The notes beneath the pieces were generated by a model, which saw nothing but the letters and a program-made list of their open reading frames with translations, was not told the DNA's origin and did no database searches. DNA of 64,000 nucleotides from Pseudohalioglobus sediminis (lineage in GTDB: Bacteria > Pseudomonadota > Gammaproteobacteria > Pseudomonadales > Halieaceae): contig NZ_VTUX01000002.1 in assembly GCF_008370495.1 (NCBI RefSeq), positions 248,001-312,000 of the forward strand, given 5' to 3'. The translations under genes were made by a program, and so were the position numbers. Shown here piece after piece: positions 14,613-22,592 of the stretch. Within the stretch, counting starts at the first letter, position 1. Every line of letters starts with the position of its first letter.

Positions 14613-16283
14613 CTAGTTAGGCCAGTAGATGTATTCGTCGCCCTCGGCAAAGGGCTCTGCCAGAGTCTTATCGATGGCAATCGACAACTCCGTGGCGGCG
14701 GGGTACAGCGGCGGCCTGGCACTCGCGGCATGCGCATCGAGGAGAGCCTGCAGTTGCGCCAGCTTCTGCGGTTCTGTCGCTGCCAGGTTATTTTGCTCAG
14801 TGGGGTCTTCGGCGAGGTTGAACAACCACTGCTTGTCCGGTCGCGCGGCCACCTGCAGTTTCCAGTCACCGTGTCGCACCACCCGGTAGTGGCCGCTCTG
14901 CCAGAACAGGGTTTCCCTGTCCCATTGCTCCGCCCCATCCCCGGTGGCCAGCGGCAACAGGTTTTCACCATCAATCACCACACCCTCGGGCTGCGGGGCT
15001 TCAGCTGCCGCGGCCAGGGTCGGCATCATATCGATATGTGCCACCGGCTCCTCGGAGACCGTGCCGGCAGCAATGCGCGCCGGCCACTTCACAAATAGTG
15101 GCACGCGTATGCCACCCTCAAACTGGCTGATCTTCCAGCCGCGGAAGGGGTGGTTGATGTCGGGCAGGCCGATATAGCCGGGGCCGCCATTGTCACTGGT
15201 AAACAGAACGATAGTGTTGTCCGCCAGCCCCGCATCCCCCAGCGCGGCATTGATGCGACCCACGCTGCGGTCGAGGGCGCGAATCATCGCTGCGTAGACG
15301 CGCAGGCGGTGGGGCTGGATATCCCCAACCGCCTCGTAATCCTCCCGGGTCGCCTGCAGGGGCGTGTGAACCCCCCAATGCGCGAGATAGAGAAAGAATG
15401 GGCGATTCTTGTTGGCCTCGATGATTTTGATCGATTCATCAGTCCAGTAGTCCGTCAGGTAGCCGCCGGGCTCGAAACGATCCTCATCGCCGGTATTGAA
15501 GCTGTTCGCATAGACCATGCGCGCCCACAGGAACTGGTCGATGGGGTCAAACTCCAGTTTGGCATTGACCACATTGGGGTCATCCTCCGGCAGGAACAGG
15601 CCGCTGGCCATCAACAGGCTCTGGTCAAAACCCTGCTCGTGCGGGGCCATGCCGTTCTGTCGCCCCAGGTGCCACTTACCGATATGGAACGTCTGGTAAC
15701 CGCGTTCGCGCAGAATCTCGGCGATCGTCACCTCCTCCGCCGGCAGGCCCTGCTCCTCGTAAGGCGGCCTGCTTGCGTCGAGTTCCGCGTCATAGATTGC
15801 CGGCGGCAGGACGCTGTCCATATCCGCGGAAATGCGCGATACCACGGGCGCCATTCCGGAGGGCGTCGGGGTGAACTCAAAGCCGGTTCGGGTTGGATAG
15901 CGACCGGTCATCATCATCGCCCGGGAAGGGGCACAGGTACCGGCGCCCGAATAAGACTGGGTGAATACCGCGCCCTCGGCCGCCAGTTGATCGATGTGGG
16001 GCGTCTGCACACGCCCACCGGCAACACCGCCGCCAAAGGTGGAGATATCGTTGTAGCCCAGGTCGTCAGCGACAATCAGGATAATGTTGGGGGGGCGTTC
16101 GCCGGGCTCCTCGCCGGCCTGCGCAGGACCCGCACTCCAGGGTAGATCCCTGGGAGGCCCAACCTCATACTCATTGGCTGACTTGTACTTGACCAGCGCG
16201 AGCAGCAGCGCAGTCTGGTTCTGGTAGGCCAGGCCGCCCAGCACAAGAACCAGTGCCAGTAGCGACAACAAAACTTTTTTCAC
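14613..16283 (-). CDS. Formylglycine-type sulfatase, exported
   Basis: The 556-residue enzyme has an N-terminal hydrophobic anchor (4-20), PNIILIVADDLGYNDISTFGG (65-85), and C117-A-P-S-R121 with MMTGRYP as the formylglycine motif. IGKWHLGRQ, FTSDNGGPGYIG and DWKLQVA near the C-terminus follow the arylsulfatase A-like order. It differs clearly from the 10274-12082 sulfatase, so the pair may act on different positions or substrates. It lies 28 nt after the dienoyl-CoA isomerase gene and is probably co-transcribed with it under the operator at 17184-17204. Confidence 0.92.
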   Translation of the reverse strand: MKKVLLSLLALVLVLGGLAYQNQTALLLALVKYKSANEYEVGPPRDLPWSAGPAQAGEEPGERPPNIILIVADDLGYNDISTFGGGVAGGRVQTPHIDQLAAEGAVFTQSYSGAGTCAPSRAMMMTGRYPTRTGFEFTPTPSGMAPVVSRISADMDSVLPPAIYDAELDASRPPYEEQGLPAEEVTIAEILRERGYQTFHIGKWHLGRQNGMAPHEQGFDQSLLMASGLFLPEDDPNVVNAKLEFDPIDQFLWARMVYANSFNTGDEDRFEPGGYLTDYWTDESIKIIEANKNRPFFLYLAHWGVHTPLQATREDYEAVGDIQPHRLRVYAAMIRALDRSVGRINAALGDAGLADNTIVLFTSDNGGPGYIGLPDINHPFRGWKISQFEGGIRVPLFVKWPARIAAGTVSEEPVAHIDMMPTLAAAAEAPQPEGVVIDGENLLPLATGDGAEQWDRETLFWQSGHYRVVRHGDWKLQVAARPDKQWLFNLAEDPTEQNNLAATEPQKLAQLQALLDAHAASARPPLYPAATELSIAIDKTLAEPFAEGDEYIYWPN

Positions 16284-16311
16284 AGTGGTTTACTCCCCTT
16301 GGATCGCGCTG

Positions 16312-17124
16312 TCAGCTGCCGCTGAATTCAGGTGGGCGTTTTTCCATAAAAGCCTGCATGGCTTCCTTCAGGTCGTTGGATTTCAGTGAACTGATCATGG
16401 TCCACAGCCCATTGAGCAACAGGCTCTGGTCGGTTGTCATACCTTCGCTTTGCTGCAGCACAAACTTGGTGCCGCGCACCGCCAGTGGCGCGTTAGCGGC
16501 AATTTCCCCGGCGAGCGCCAGGGCTGCCTGGTACACCGCATCGGCGTCTGTGTAGACATCGTTCACCAGGCCGATTTTCTCCGCGCGCGCCGCCGATATA
16601 TCCTTGCCCGTATAGGCCAGTTCGGCGACATGCCCAGCGCTGACCACCCCCGGCAGGCGCTGCAGGGTGCCCACATCGGCGACGATACCGATCCTGGTTT
16701 CACGCACACCGAACAACGCGTCCTCTGAGGCCAGGCGGATGTCACAGGCGGTGGCAAGATCGACACCGGCCCCCAGGCAGTGGGAGTGAATGGCGGCGAT
16801 CACCGGGACCGGGCAGCGGGCGATCGCCGTGATACCGTCCTGGCACAGGCGGGTATGCTGTAGCTGCTCCAGGCAGCCGCTGGTGGTGGACAGGTCCGGC
16901 GCACTACCCAGGCTGGCCAGGTCAATTCCCACGCAGAAGCTCTTGCCCCGACCGGCGATCACCACTGCGCGTATGTCCTCGTTGGCAGCCACTGCGTCCA
17001 TGGCGCGAATAAAATCGCCCCACATATCGAAACAGATGGCATTCAGCTTGTCCGGCCGGTCCAGCCACAGGGTGGCTACGTGACTGGTAATTTCGAGTGA
17101 AAGTGTGGAGGAGGTAAACGCCAT
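16312..17124 (-). CDS. Crotonase family, delta3,5-delta2,4-dienoyl-CoA isomerase type
   Basis: The start is at MAFTSSTLSLE, with AGGA 7 nt upstream; this gives 270 residues. The segment HSHCLGAGVDLATACDIR followed by GVRETRIGIVADVGTLQRLP closely follows eukaryotic ECH1, with both catalytic acids present as Glu142 and Asp150. It would shift 3,5-diene to 2,4-diene acyl-CoA, a step needed for unsaturated or ring-derived acyl chains. The C-terminus EAMQAFMEKRPPEF is also family-typical. It is the first gene of a two-gene operon with the sulfatase. Confidence 0.87.
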   Translation of the reverse strand: MAFTSSTLSLEITSHVATLWLDRPDKLNAICFDMWGDFIRAMDAVAANEDIRAVVIAGRGKSFCVGIDLASLGSAPDLSTTSGCLEQLQHTRLCQDGITAIARCPVPVIAAIHSHCLGAGVDLATACDIRLASEDALFGVRETRIGIVADVGTLQRLPGVVSAGHVAELAYTGKDISAARAEKIGLVNDVYTDADAVYQAALALAGEIAANAPLAVRGTKFVLQQSEGMTTDQSLLLNGLWTMISSLKSNDLKEAMQAFMEKRPPEFSGS

Positions 17125-17183
17125 GGAAAAATCCTGCAACGTGGGCAAACTGGCTGCTGCATCGGACACAACCAATAGTTTTA

Positions 17184-17204
17184 TATGGCACAATTTATGC
17201 CATA
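17184..17204. promoter_or_regulatory. Operator pair upstream of the dienoyl-CoA isomerase gene
   Basis: TATGGCACA at 17184 and TATGCCATA (exact) at 17196 are spaced 12 bp. A weak third copy may lie at 17209. The pair is 60-80 nt upstream of the isomerase start on the minus strand. Confidence 0.6.
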
Positions 17205-17303
17205 TTAAGATGCAATGCAAGCTCGCAGTAGTAGCTCAGGTTCAGAAATGGCTTAGCTGCCGCTGAATTTCGCGCGAAGAAAGCCAGAGACGATCCGGCC
17301 CTC

Positions 17304-17894
17304 TCAGTCGTCGACCATCAGGCTGTTCAGCAAAGCCTTGATAATATTGATACTGGCCGTTTTGCTCAGCCCCTGGTGATAGCGCAGCCTGTGCCACATT
17401 TCGAAGGAACTTATAGCATCGATGGATTCACGAGTATCTCGGGGTACAGATTTCAACTCCGGCAGCCAGTCGTCCAGGTCCTTGCGCAGGCCACGCTGGT
17501 TACGGGCATAATTCTTGCGCAATATTTCATAGCGCCAGAGTTGGGCGTGGGTACCCAGGACAATATTACTTACGCTTTCATAGGCATCGGCGTGCCGTTT
17601 CACCGCGTGGTCAATCCGCTCCTCCAGAGTTCCGTCCCGATCCCCGCCGAGAAATAGCGCTTCATAGGAGCCGCGAATATGATCGTCGGCTGCTTCAAAA
17701 AGGGTCTCCATATCCTCGAAATGGCGAAAAAAGGAGCGAATACCAACACCTGCACGATCGGAGATCTGCTGGGCTGTGGGGACCAGTACGCCCTCCTCCT
17801 GCAGAGCCAATGCCGCTTCTACGATGGCGAGTCGACTACGTTCGCTGCGAAGGCGGCGTCCGTCTACAGCTTCGGCACTCTGATTCTTTGACAT
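17304..17894 (-). CDS. TetR-family transcriptional regulator
   Basis: The 196-residue regulator has a TetR helix-turn-helix at about 41-60 (AQQISDRAGVGIRSFFRHFE) and a divergent C-terminal ligand domain. The ATG at 17894 has only a weak ribosome site. It sits between the isomerase-sulfatase operon and the flavoprotein gene on the same strand, and its own promoter carries a 12-bp-spaced operator pair (17930-17950). It is the only regulator in the first 19 kb, so I infer that it controls the five operator-bearing promoters, most likely as a repressor released by an acyl-CoA intermediate. Confidence 0.88.
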   Translation of the reverse strand: MSKNQSAEAVDGRRLRSERSRLAIVEAALALQEEGVLVPTAQQISDRAGVGIRSFFRHFEDMETLFEAADDHIRGSYEALFLGGDRDGTLEERIDHAVKRHADAYESVSNIVLGTHAQLWRYEILRKNYARNQRGLRKDLDDWLPELKSVPRDTRESIDAISSFEMWHRLRYHQGLSKTASINIIKALLNSLMVDD

Positions 17895-17929
17895 GATGGT
17901 CTCGAATTACCCTTTGATAACATTAATAT

Positions 17930-17950
17930 AATGACATTGAGTATGCCGTA
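17930..17950. promoter_or_regulatory. Operator pair upstream of the tetR gene
   Basis: AATGACATT at 17930 and TATGCCGTA at 17942 are spaced 12 bp, each one or two changes from TATGNCATA. They lie 36-56 nt before the tetR start, suggesting autoregulation. Confidence 0.5.
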
Positions 17951-18032
17951 ATTTGCTGGGTTTTTCCACCACCACGAATGACACACCCCGGAACCTGACT
18001 GCACCACCTTCTGGGATATCCTCGTCAGGGCA

Positions 18033-19004
18033 TCAGGCAGCACTGATGGATGCCAGACGCTCGCTAATGATCTTATCGGCATCGCTGACAATATTGCGAA
18101 CCAGCTCCTCGCAACTCGGAATATCGTTGATTAGCCCCCCGCACATACCCACGGTGACCATACCCGCCTCGATATCACCAGTGCTCCAGGCCTTCTCCTG
18201 GTTGGCGCCGGACACCAGGTGGTGCACCTGGCCGAACTCTCCACCTCTTGCTTCAATCGCCGCCACTTCATCGGCTATGCCATTGCGATACACTCGCGCG
18301 GTGTTCTTGTAGGTGCGGAAGATGAGGCGGGTCTGGTTCTCGTCCATCTCGACCACTTTCTGCTTTATACCCTCATGAATGGGTGCCTCCTGGGTAACGA
18401 GAAAACGGGTACCCATGTTGATACCCTCGCAGCCCAGTGCCAGCGCCGCAGCCAGTCCGCGGCCGTCTGCGATTCCACCGGATGCCAGCACAGGAATCTT
18501 CAACGCTTGTGTGGCGGCAGGGAACAATACGAGGCCACCGACATCCTGCTCACCGGGGTGCCCTGCACATTCAAAGCCGTCGATGCTGACCACGTCAACG
18601 CCGATGCGCTCAGCCTTCAGGGCATGGCGTACCGCCACGCATTTGTGAATTACCTTGATGCCCGCTTGCTTGAAGCGCTCCATAAAAGGCTCCGGGCTGC
18701 GACCGGCCGTCTCAACAATCTTCACGCCACTTTTGATGATCACGTCCACGTAGTCGTCATAGTTGATCTCGCTGGCGACAACGCCCACAGTCAGGTTAAC
18801 GCCGAATGGCTTGTCAGTCAGGGAACGGCAGCGAGCGATCTCCACCTCCAGACCTTCAGGCGTGAGCTGGGTGAGCGCGGTCATCACGCCAAGAGCACCG
18901 GCATTGGAAGCTGCCGCCGCGAGATCGGCAGTGCCCACCCGCATCATGCCGCCGCAGACGATGGGGGCATCGATGCCCAGTAATTCTGTAATCCGTGTTT
19001 TCAT
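18033..19004 (-). CDS. Nitronate monooxygenase-like FMN oxidoreductase
   Basis: The 323-residue TIM-barrel flavoprotein starts MKTRITELLGIDAPIVCGGM with GGAGAG 7 nt upstream. Family hallmarks are DKPFGVNLTV, VVSIDGFECAGHPGE (FMN phosphate/active-site region), LASGGIADGRGLAAAL and MGTRFL. Annotated relatives include 2-nitropropane dioxygenase and, in actinobacterial cholesterol catabolism, IpdC; assignment to either is not possible from sequence alone. Its promoter carries the shared operator pair, tying it to the acyl-CoA and sulfatase genes. Confidence 0.87.
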   Translation of the reverse strand: MKTRITELLGIDAPIVCGGMMRVGTADLAAAASNAGALGVMTALTQLTPEGLEVEIARCRSLTDKPFGVNLTVGVVASEINYDDYVDVIIKSGVKIVETAGRSPEPFMERFKQAGIKVIHKCVAVRHALKAERIGVDVVSIDGFECAGHPGEQDVGGLVLFPAATQALKIPVLASGGIADGRGLAAALALGCEGINMGTRFLVTQEAPIHEGIKQKVVEMDENQTRLIFRTYKNTARVYRNGIADEVAAIEARGGEFGQVHHLVSGANQEKAWSTGDIEAGMVTVGMCGGLINDIPSCEELVRNIVSDADKIISERLASISAA

Positions 19005-19408
19005 TCAGTTTCTCTCCGCGTATCGCACTGAGCCGCAACATATCTTATTGGCATTTATTATGTCAATACAAAGGCCGGTTATCTCACTCTGGCAGCGAGA
19101 CACCAAAACGGTGAGAAAAATACGTAATTATTTATTTACAATCAGGAAGCTACGAGGACTTGATCAGGGATTTGGGTCTATTGAGTACTTTTGGGTGCAC
19201 TATGCACCAACAATGATTGAGCAGTCATAACGCTGCGGGCATGCAATGAGCCAGCGTTAATAGTACGGGGATACTATGCCCATTTCTCCGCACCAACCAA
19301 ACTCTTTTTTGCCCCCCGGCAATAGGTATGCTGCACTATTTACGTTGACCGATTCTGCAGCGAGGTCGACCATGCCGATCATCTGCCAAATTCAAGCAAG
19401 ACAATACA
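19005..19408. other. Intergenic region, 404 nt
   Basis: It holds the operator pair at 19047-19067, an AT-rich stretch at 19120-19145, and an inverted repeat GGTGCA-CTA-TGCACC at 19194-19208. I see no gene in it. It separates the regulated island from the broken aminotransferase gene. Confidence 0.7.
19047..19067. promoter_or_regulatory. Operator pair upstream of the nitronate monooxygenase-like gene
   Basis: ATTGGCATT at 19047 and TATGTCAAT at 19059 are spaced 12 bp, each one or two changes from TATGNCATA, and lie 43-63 nt before the start codon on the minus strand. Confidence 0.5.
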
Positions 19409-19813
19409 ATGAGTAATGCTTCGACCCCGGATGTTCATATCAACCTGAATGTGCGCGGCATGCGCCGTTCTGCGACGGTGGCCATTAACGAGCGTTGCAA
19501 TGAGTTGTTGCGCGAAGGCCGCGACATTCTCAAGTTGGGATTGGGGCAGTCGCCTTTCCCGGTGCCGGAGTGTGTGGTCGAGCAACTGAGAGTCAATGCT
19601 CACCAGAAGGACTACCTGCCGGTGACTGGCTTGCTGGCGCTGCGCGACGCGGTGGCGACCTATCACCGCCAGCGTGACGGTTTCCAGGTGACGGCAGAGG
19701 ACGTACTGATTGGTCCCGGAAGCAAAGAGCTTATGTTTTTGCTGCAGTTGGCATACTACGGTGACGTGCTTATTGCTAATGAAAGTCTCTCTCACAAGCT
19801 GGAGCCGATCTAG
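19409..19813 (+). pseudogene. Truncated PLP-dependent aminotransferase (class I/II)
   Basis: The 134-residue frame is the N-terminal third of an aminotransferase that normally has about 400 residues. It has the class I opening DILKLGLGQSPFPVPE, then KDYLPVTGLLALRDAVATYH and VLIGPGSKELMFLLQLAYYGDV, the latter being the PLP phosphate-binding segment. The PLP-lysine and all later parts are missing. The stop TAG is the first part of a GGGGGTCAGG REP-like sequence, so the gene seems to have been cut there, with loss of its 3' portion. A functional short product is unlikely. Confidence 0.82.
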
Positions 19814-19830
19814 GGGGTCAGGTCAAGCGA
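19814..19830. repeat. REP-like half element at the aminotransferase break
   Basis: The sequence GGGGGTCAGGTCAAGCG follows TA of the stop codon directly. It has the TAGGGG(G) junction seen at two other REP-like copies but lacks an obvious inverted partner. Confidence 0.45.
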
Positions 19831-19843
19831 TTTTGGGCAGAAA

Positions 19844-19872
19844 CAAAAAAGGGCCACCCCTCGGTGACCCTT
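19844..19872 (-). terminator. Intrinsic terminator of the tRNA-Ala gene
   Basis: On the minus strand AAGGGTCACC, a 4-nt loop and GGTGGCCCTT form a 10-bp stem with one mismatch, followed by a T-rich run (TTTTTTGTTT). It lies about 28 nt past the 3' end of the tRNA. Confidence 0.85.
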
Positions 19873-19899
19873 CTAAGCGCCTGTATTTCAAGGCTTAAT

Positions 19900-19975
19900 T
19901 GGTGGAGCTAAGCGGGATCGAACCGCTGACCTCAACACTGCCAGTGTTGCGCTCTCCCAGCTGAGCTATAGCCCC
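19900..19975 (-). tRNA. tRNA-Ala (anticodon GGC)
   Basis: The 76-nt gene, with CCA encoded, folds as a cloverleaf. The acceptor GGGGCTA pairs with TAGCTCC and includes the G3:U70 pair that identifies alanine tRNAs. The D-arm AGCTCAGCTGGGAGAGC, the anticodon stem CAACA/TGTTG with loop CTGGCAG (anticodon GGC), and the T-arm with GGTTCGATCC are all present. It reads GCC/GCU codons. An intrinsic terminator follows. Confidence 0.97.
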
Positions 19976-20095
19976 AAGAACTTGTGCTAACTTATTGATC
20001 CGTCTGGTTTTTTGCCGAAGCACGATCAATTAAGTGGACCGCATTCTATTTAGCTGGGCCGCAGCTGTCAAGGCATTGGCCCGCAGAAATTTCGC

Positions 20096-21118
20096 CTACA
20101 GCGACAACCACAGCCGCAACAGGTGGCGCTTGCGCGCCGGGTCAGCATGATCCTCGTATTCAGTACGCGCATGCAGGTTGCTGTGATTGGAGAGCAACTG
20201 GATATCACCGGGTTGCAAGTCCATATCCAGGTACATGCCCTCCTCCATCGCTATCGCCTCGTAGGTCGCGAACAGCTCTTGCTCCCGGGGCGTTAGCGGG
20301 GGCACGTCATCGTGGCGCACCGCCGAGCGGAAATAATCCGCGTGATAAAACGTGCGCAGGACGCCATCGGCATAACAGCACGGCGGCACTTGCAGGCTAC
20401 TGCCCACTTCGTTCACGCCCTTGTCGCGCACGTCCAGGTGCACCGGTTCAAACAGGCGTGCGATGAGCTCCGGCCTGCGCTGCAACAACTCATTGAATAC
20501 GGCCACCGAGCTGACGATACGACTCTCACCACCCTGCTTCGCCTTGTTCAGGCACAGCAAGCCCACCACGTCGGCGGCATCACAGTGGTAATCAATATTG
20601 GCTGCTGTTTTGTAGAGGCGCGCGTTCTCATCCTGCTGCTGCGCCCCGGTATCGATAACGTGCCCTAACAGGTGGCCCTCGGGATTCTGCTCTCCCGGTC
20701 GCCCCAGGTGCAGGCCGAAGCACCAGAAGAAGATTTCGCTTTGTGACTGGGTCCACCCGGCCACCGGTACGCCGCGTATGACCTGGAAGCCGAGACCCCG
20801 TTTGATGGTTTCACGCCACACGGGGAAACGCCCGGCGAGGCGCGGCAGGGGAAAATCCTCCGCGGTGAGCTCGCGCACAGGCACGCCACGGTTTTCCGCC
20901 GTGGTCACGGCTGCCTGCAGTTCGGCCACCTCGGCCTCATCCAGTGTATAGGCCAGTTCCGCCAGCGGCGGCAGCTCGTCGCCGCGCCATGCCGCCTCAC
21001 AAAGCACCGGCGCGGTCGGCACCTGTTCATGTGGGCGATCGAAGTAATGCAGGGTCTGCTCTATAAAACGGAAGTAATGGTTGGCAACCAAGTCGAAAAT
21101 CCTCGCACAGCATCGCAT
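20096..21118 (-). CDS. TauD/TfdA-like Fe(II)/2-oxoglutarate dioxygenase
   Basis: I use the ATG at 21118; the frame stays open further upstream but would then run through the divergent promoter. The 340-residue protein has the iron motif H178-C-D180 (ANIDYHCDAAD). The distal His and Arg are in SNLHARTEYEDH and RKRHLLRLWLS near the C-terminus. This is the long TauD-related subtype in which HxD is preceded by YH. The substrate is unknown. It is divergent to the DUF4345-like gene with about 115 nt between starts. Confidence 0.85.
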   Translation of the reverse strand: MRCCARIFDLVANHYFRFIEQTLHYFDRPHEQVPTAPVLCEAAWRGDELPPLAELAYTLDEAEVAELQAAVTTAENRGVPVRELTAEDFPLPRLAGRFPVWRETIKRGLGFQVIRGVPVAGWTQSQSEIFFWCFGLHLGRPGEQNPEGHLLGHVIDTGAQQQDENARLYKTAANIDYHCDAADVVGLLCLNKAKQGGESRIVSSVAVFNELLQRRPELIARLFEPVHLDVRDKGVNEVGSSLQVPPCCYADGVLRTFYHADYFRSAVRHDDVPPLTPREQELFATYEAIAMEEGMYLDMDLQPGDIQLLSNHSNLHARTEYEDHADPARKRHLLRLWLSL

Positions 21119-21234
21119 CCGCTCAGCCGGCAGTATTGTTATACGTACCAGCGCTGAACCAAAGCTCGCCGCGTTGGCGTAAACTTCGAGTATCACACCA
21201 AACGCACCACGCGCCAATATCAGGAGCATTGAAC

Positions 21235-21609
21235 ATGCTGGGAAAGATTCTACTGGTTGTCAGCGGGCTGATTTTCACTGGCTACGGCACGGCCTGCCTG
21301 ATGAACCCACAGTTACCCGCGGACCTCGCCGGGCTGGCTATCGTTAGCGGTGACGGCTTCGCTGAACTGGGCGCCATGTATGGGGGCCTGCAACTGGGTG
21401 TCGGCCTGTTCTGCCTGCTGTGTGCTGCCCTGCCTGTGTATACGCGCCCGGGACTGACGCTGCTATGCATGGGCATCGGCTGCCTTGCGCTGGCGCGCCT
21501 GGTCTCTGCCTGGGATGCGGACTGGATGGTGGGTGGCTATACCTGGGGCGCACTGGCCTATGAAGTGGTCACAGCGGTGCTCGCGGGTGTCGCCTTGCGG
21601 CGCGATTGA
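21235..21609 (+). CDS. Small four-helix membrane protein (DUF4345-like)
   Basis: The 124-residue protein starts at an ATG with CAGGAG 8 nt upstream. About four hydrophobic helices include KILLVVSGLIFTGYGTACLMNP and the loop AELGAMYGGLQLGVGLFCLL, which is typical of DUF4345. It resembles the protein at 12086-12460 in length and topology. Its stop lies about 50 nt before the SlyD-like start. No function is known. Confidence 0.8.
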   Translation: MLGKILLVVSGLIFTGYGTACLMNPQLPADLAGLAIVSGDGFAELGAMYGGLQLGVGLFCLLCAALPVYTRPGLTLLCMGIGCLALARLVSAWDADWMVGGYTWGALAYEVVTAVLAGVALRRD

Positions 21610-21659
21610 CACCATATGTGTATCCTATCCGCCAATTATCACCTGACGAGAATGCCATC

Positions 21660-22142
21660 GTGAATATCGGTCCCAACACCGTCGCTGTCTTTCATTACAC
21701 CCTGCGCAACGAGGCCGGCGAAGAGCTGGAAACCTCCCGTGGCGCTGAGCCCAGCGCGTTTCTTTTCGGCGCCAGCAATATTATCCCCGGCCTGGAGGCC
21801 GCCTTGGCGGGCAAGGCAAGCGGTGACGTGTTCACAGCCAGTGTTGCACCAGGGGACGCCTACGGCGAGGTGGACCCCCAGCGGCAACAGCGGGTCCCGG
21901 TAAAACACCTGTTGTTCAAAGGCAAACTGAGGCCCGGCATGGTGGTGCAACTCAACACCAGCGACGGGCGCATCCCGGTGACAGTAGTCAAGGTTGGCCG
22001 CCACAGTGCGGATATCGACACCAATCACCCACTGGCCGGCCAGGCGCTCAGTTTTGATATCGAGGTGGTGGATGTGCGCGCGGCCACCGAGGAGGAAGTG
22101 GCCCACGGCCACGCCCACGGCCCGGGCGGGCACCAGCACTGA
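21660..22142 (+). CDS. SlyD-type FKBP peptidyl-prolyl isomerase
   Basis: A GTG at 21660 gives 160 residues and fits the family start (VNIGPNTVAVFHYTLRNEAGEELETS). The FKBP half-domains flank the inserted chaperone flap (GDAYGEVDPQRQQRVPVKHLL). The C-terminus HGHAHGPGGHQH is a short His-rich tail resembling the metal-binding tail of SlyD. It would isomerise prolyl bonds and may handle nickel or other metals in the cytoplasm. Confidence 0.9.
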   Translation: MNIGPNTVAVFHYTLRNEAGEELETSRGAEPSAFLFGASNIIPGLEAALAGKASGDVFTASVAPGDAYGEVDPQRQQRVPVKHLLFKGKLRPGMVVQLNTSDGRIPVTVVKVGRHSADIDTNHPLAGQALSFDIEVVDVRAATEEEVAHGHAHGPGGHQH

Positions 22143-22193
22143 CGCACGAACCCGCGTTTTTACCCGCGTTGGCCCCCAAGCCCCCGGCGCGCC

Positions 22194-22592
22194 CTAGAGG
22201 TGCTCACCGTCGAGGTAGTACCAGCTGCCGTCGATGCGCTCAAAGCGACTGCGTTCGCGCAGGCGATGGCCCTTGCCGTCAATCTTGAAACGCGCCACAA
22301 ACTCCACCTTGCCCCTGGTGTCCGTCTCCAGGCCCGCTTCGGTGTCCTTGATGGACAGTCCTATCCATTTCTGCTGCGGGTCCAGGCGCACCCGTGAAGG
22401 CCGCGTCTGCGGATGCCAGGTGGCCAGCAGGTAGTCGGCCTGCCCTACGGCGAACGCGGTATAGCGGGAGCGCATGAGTGCTGCAGCGGTCGGCGCCGTC
22501 GCCCCGCCTTCCAGATAACGACCGCAACAGGCGCGGTAGTCAGCGCCACTGCCACAGGGGCAGCCAGGCTCTGCCGGCTTAGCTTTGCTCAT
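22194..22592 (-). CDS. YchJ-like SEC-C motif protein
   Basis: The 132-residue protein begins MSKAKPAEPGCPCGSGADYRACCGRYL, a zinc-binding SEC-C motif (CPCGSG...CC). The UPF0225 core follows (MRSRYTAFAVGQADYLLATWHPQTRP and ARFKIDGKGHRLRERSRFERIDGSWYYLDG). The ATG overlaps the last 14 nt of the TRIC channel gene. The function of YchJ proteins is not established. Confidence 0.9.
   Translation of the reverse strand: MSKAKPAEPGCPCGSGADYRACCGRYLEGGATAPTAAALMRSRYTAFAVGQADYLLATWHPQTRPSRVRLDPQQKWIGLSIKDTEAGLETDTRGKVEFVARFKIDGKGHRLRERSRFERIDGSWYYLDGEHL

Noticed and set aside
19194-19208. GGTGCA-CTA-TGCACC inverted repeat as a further operator
   Set aside because: It does not match the TATGNCATA motif or the second cluster's palindrome and has no neighbouring promoter I can define.
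19309-19322. TTGCC-GGCAA hairpin next to a T-run as a terminator
   Set aside because: The T-run precedes rather than follows the stem on the plus strand, and on the minus strand the stem is followed by A residues.
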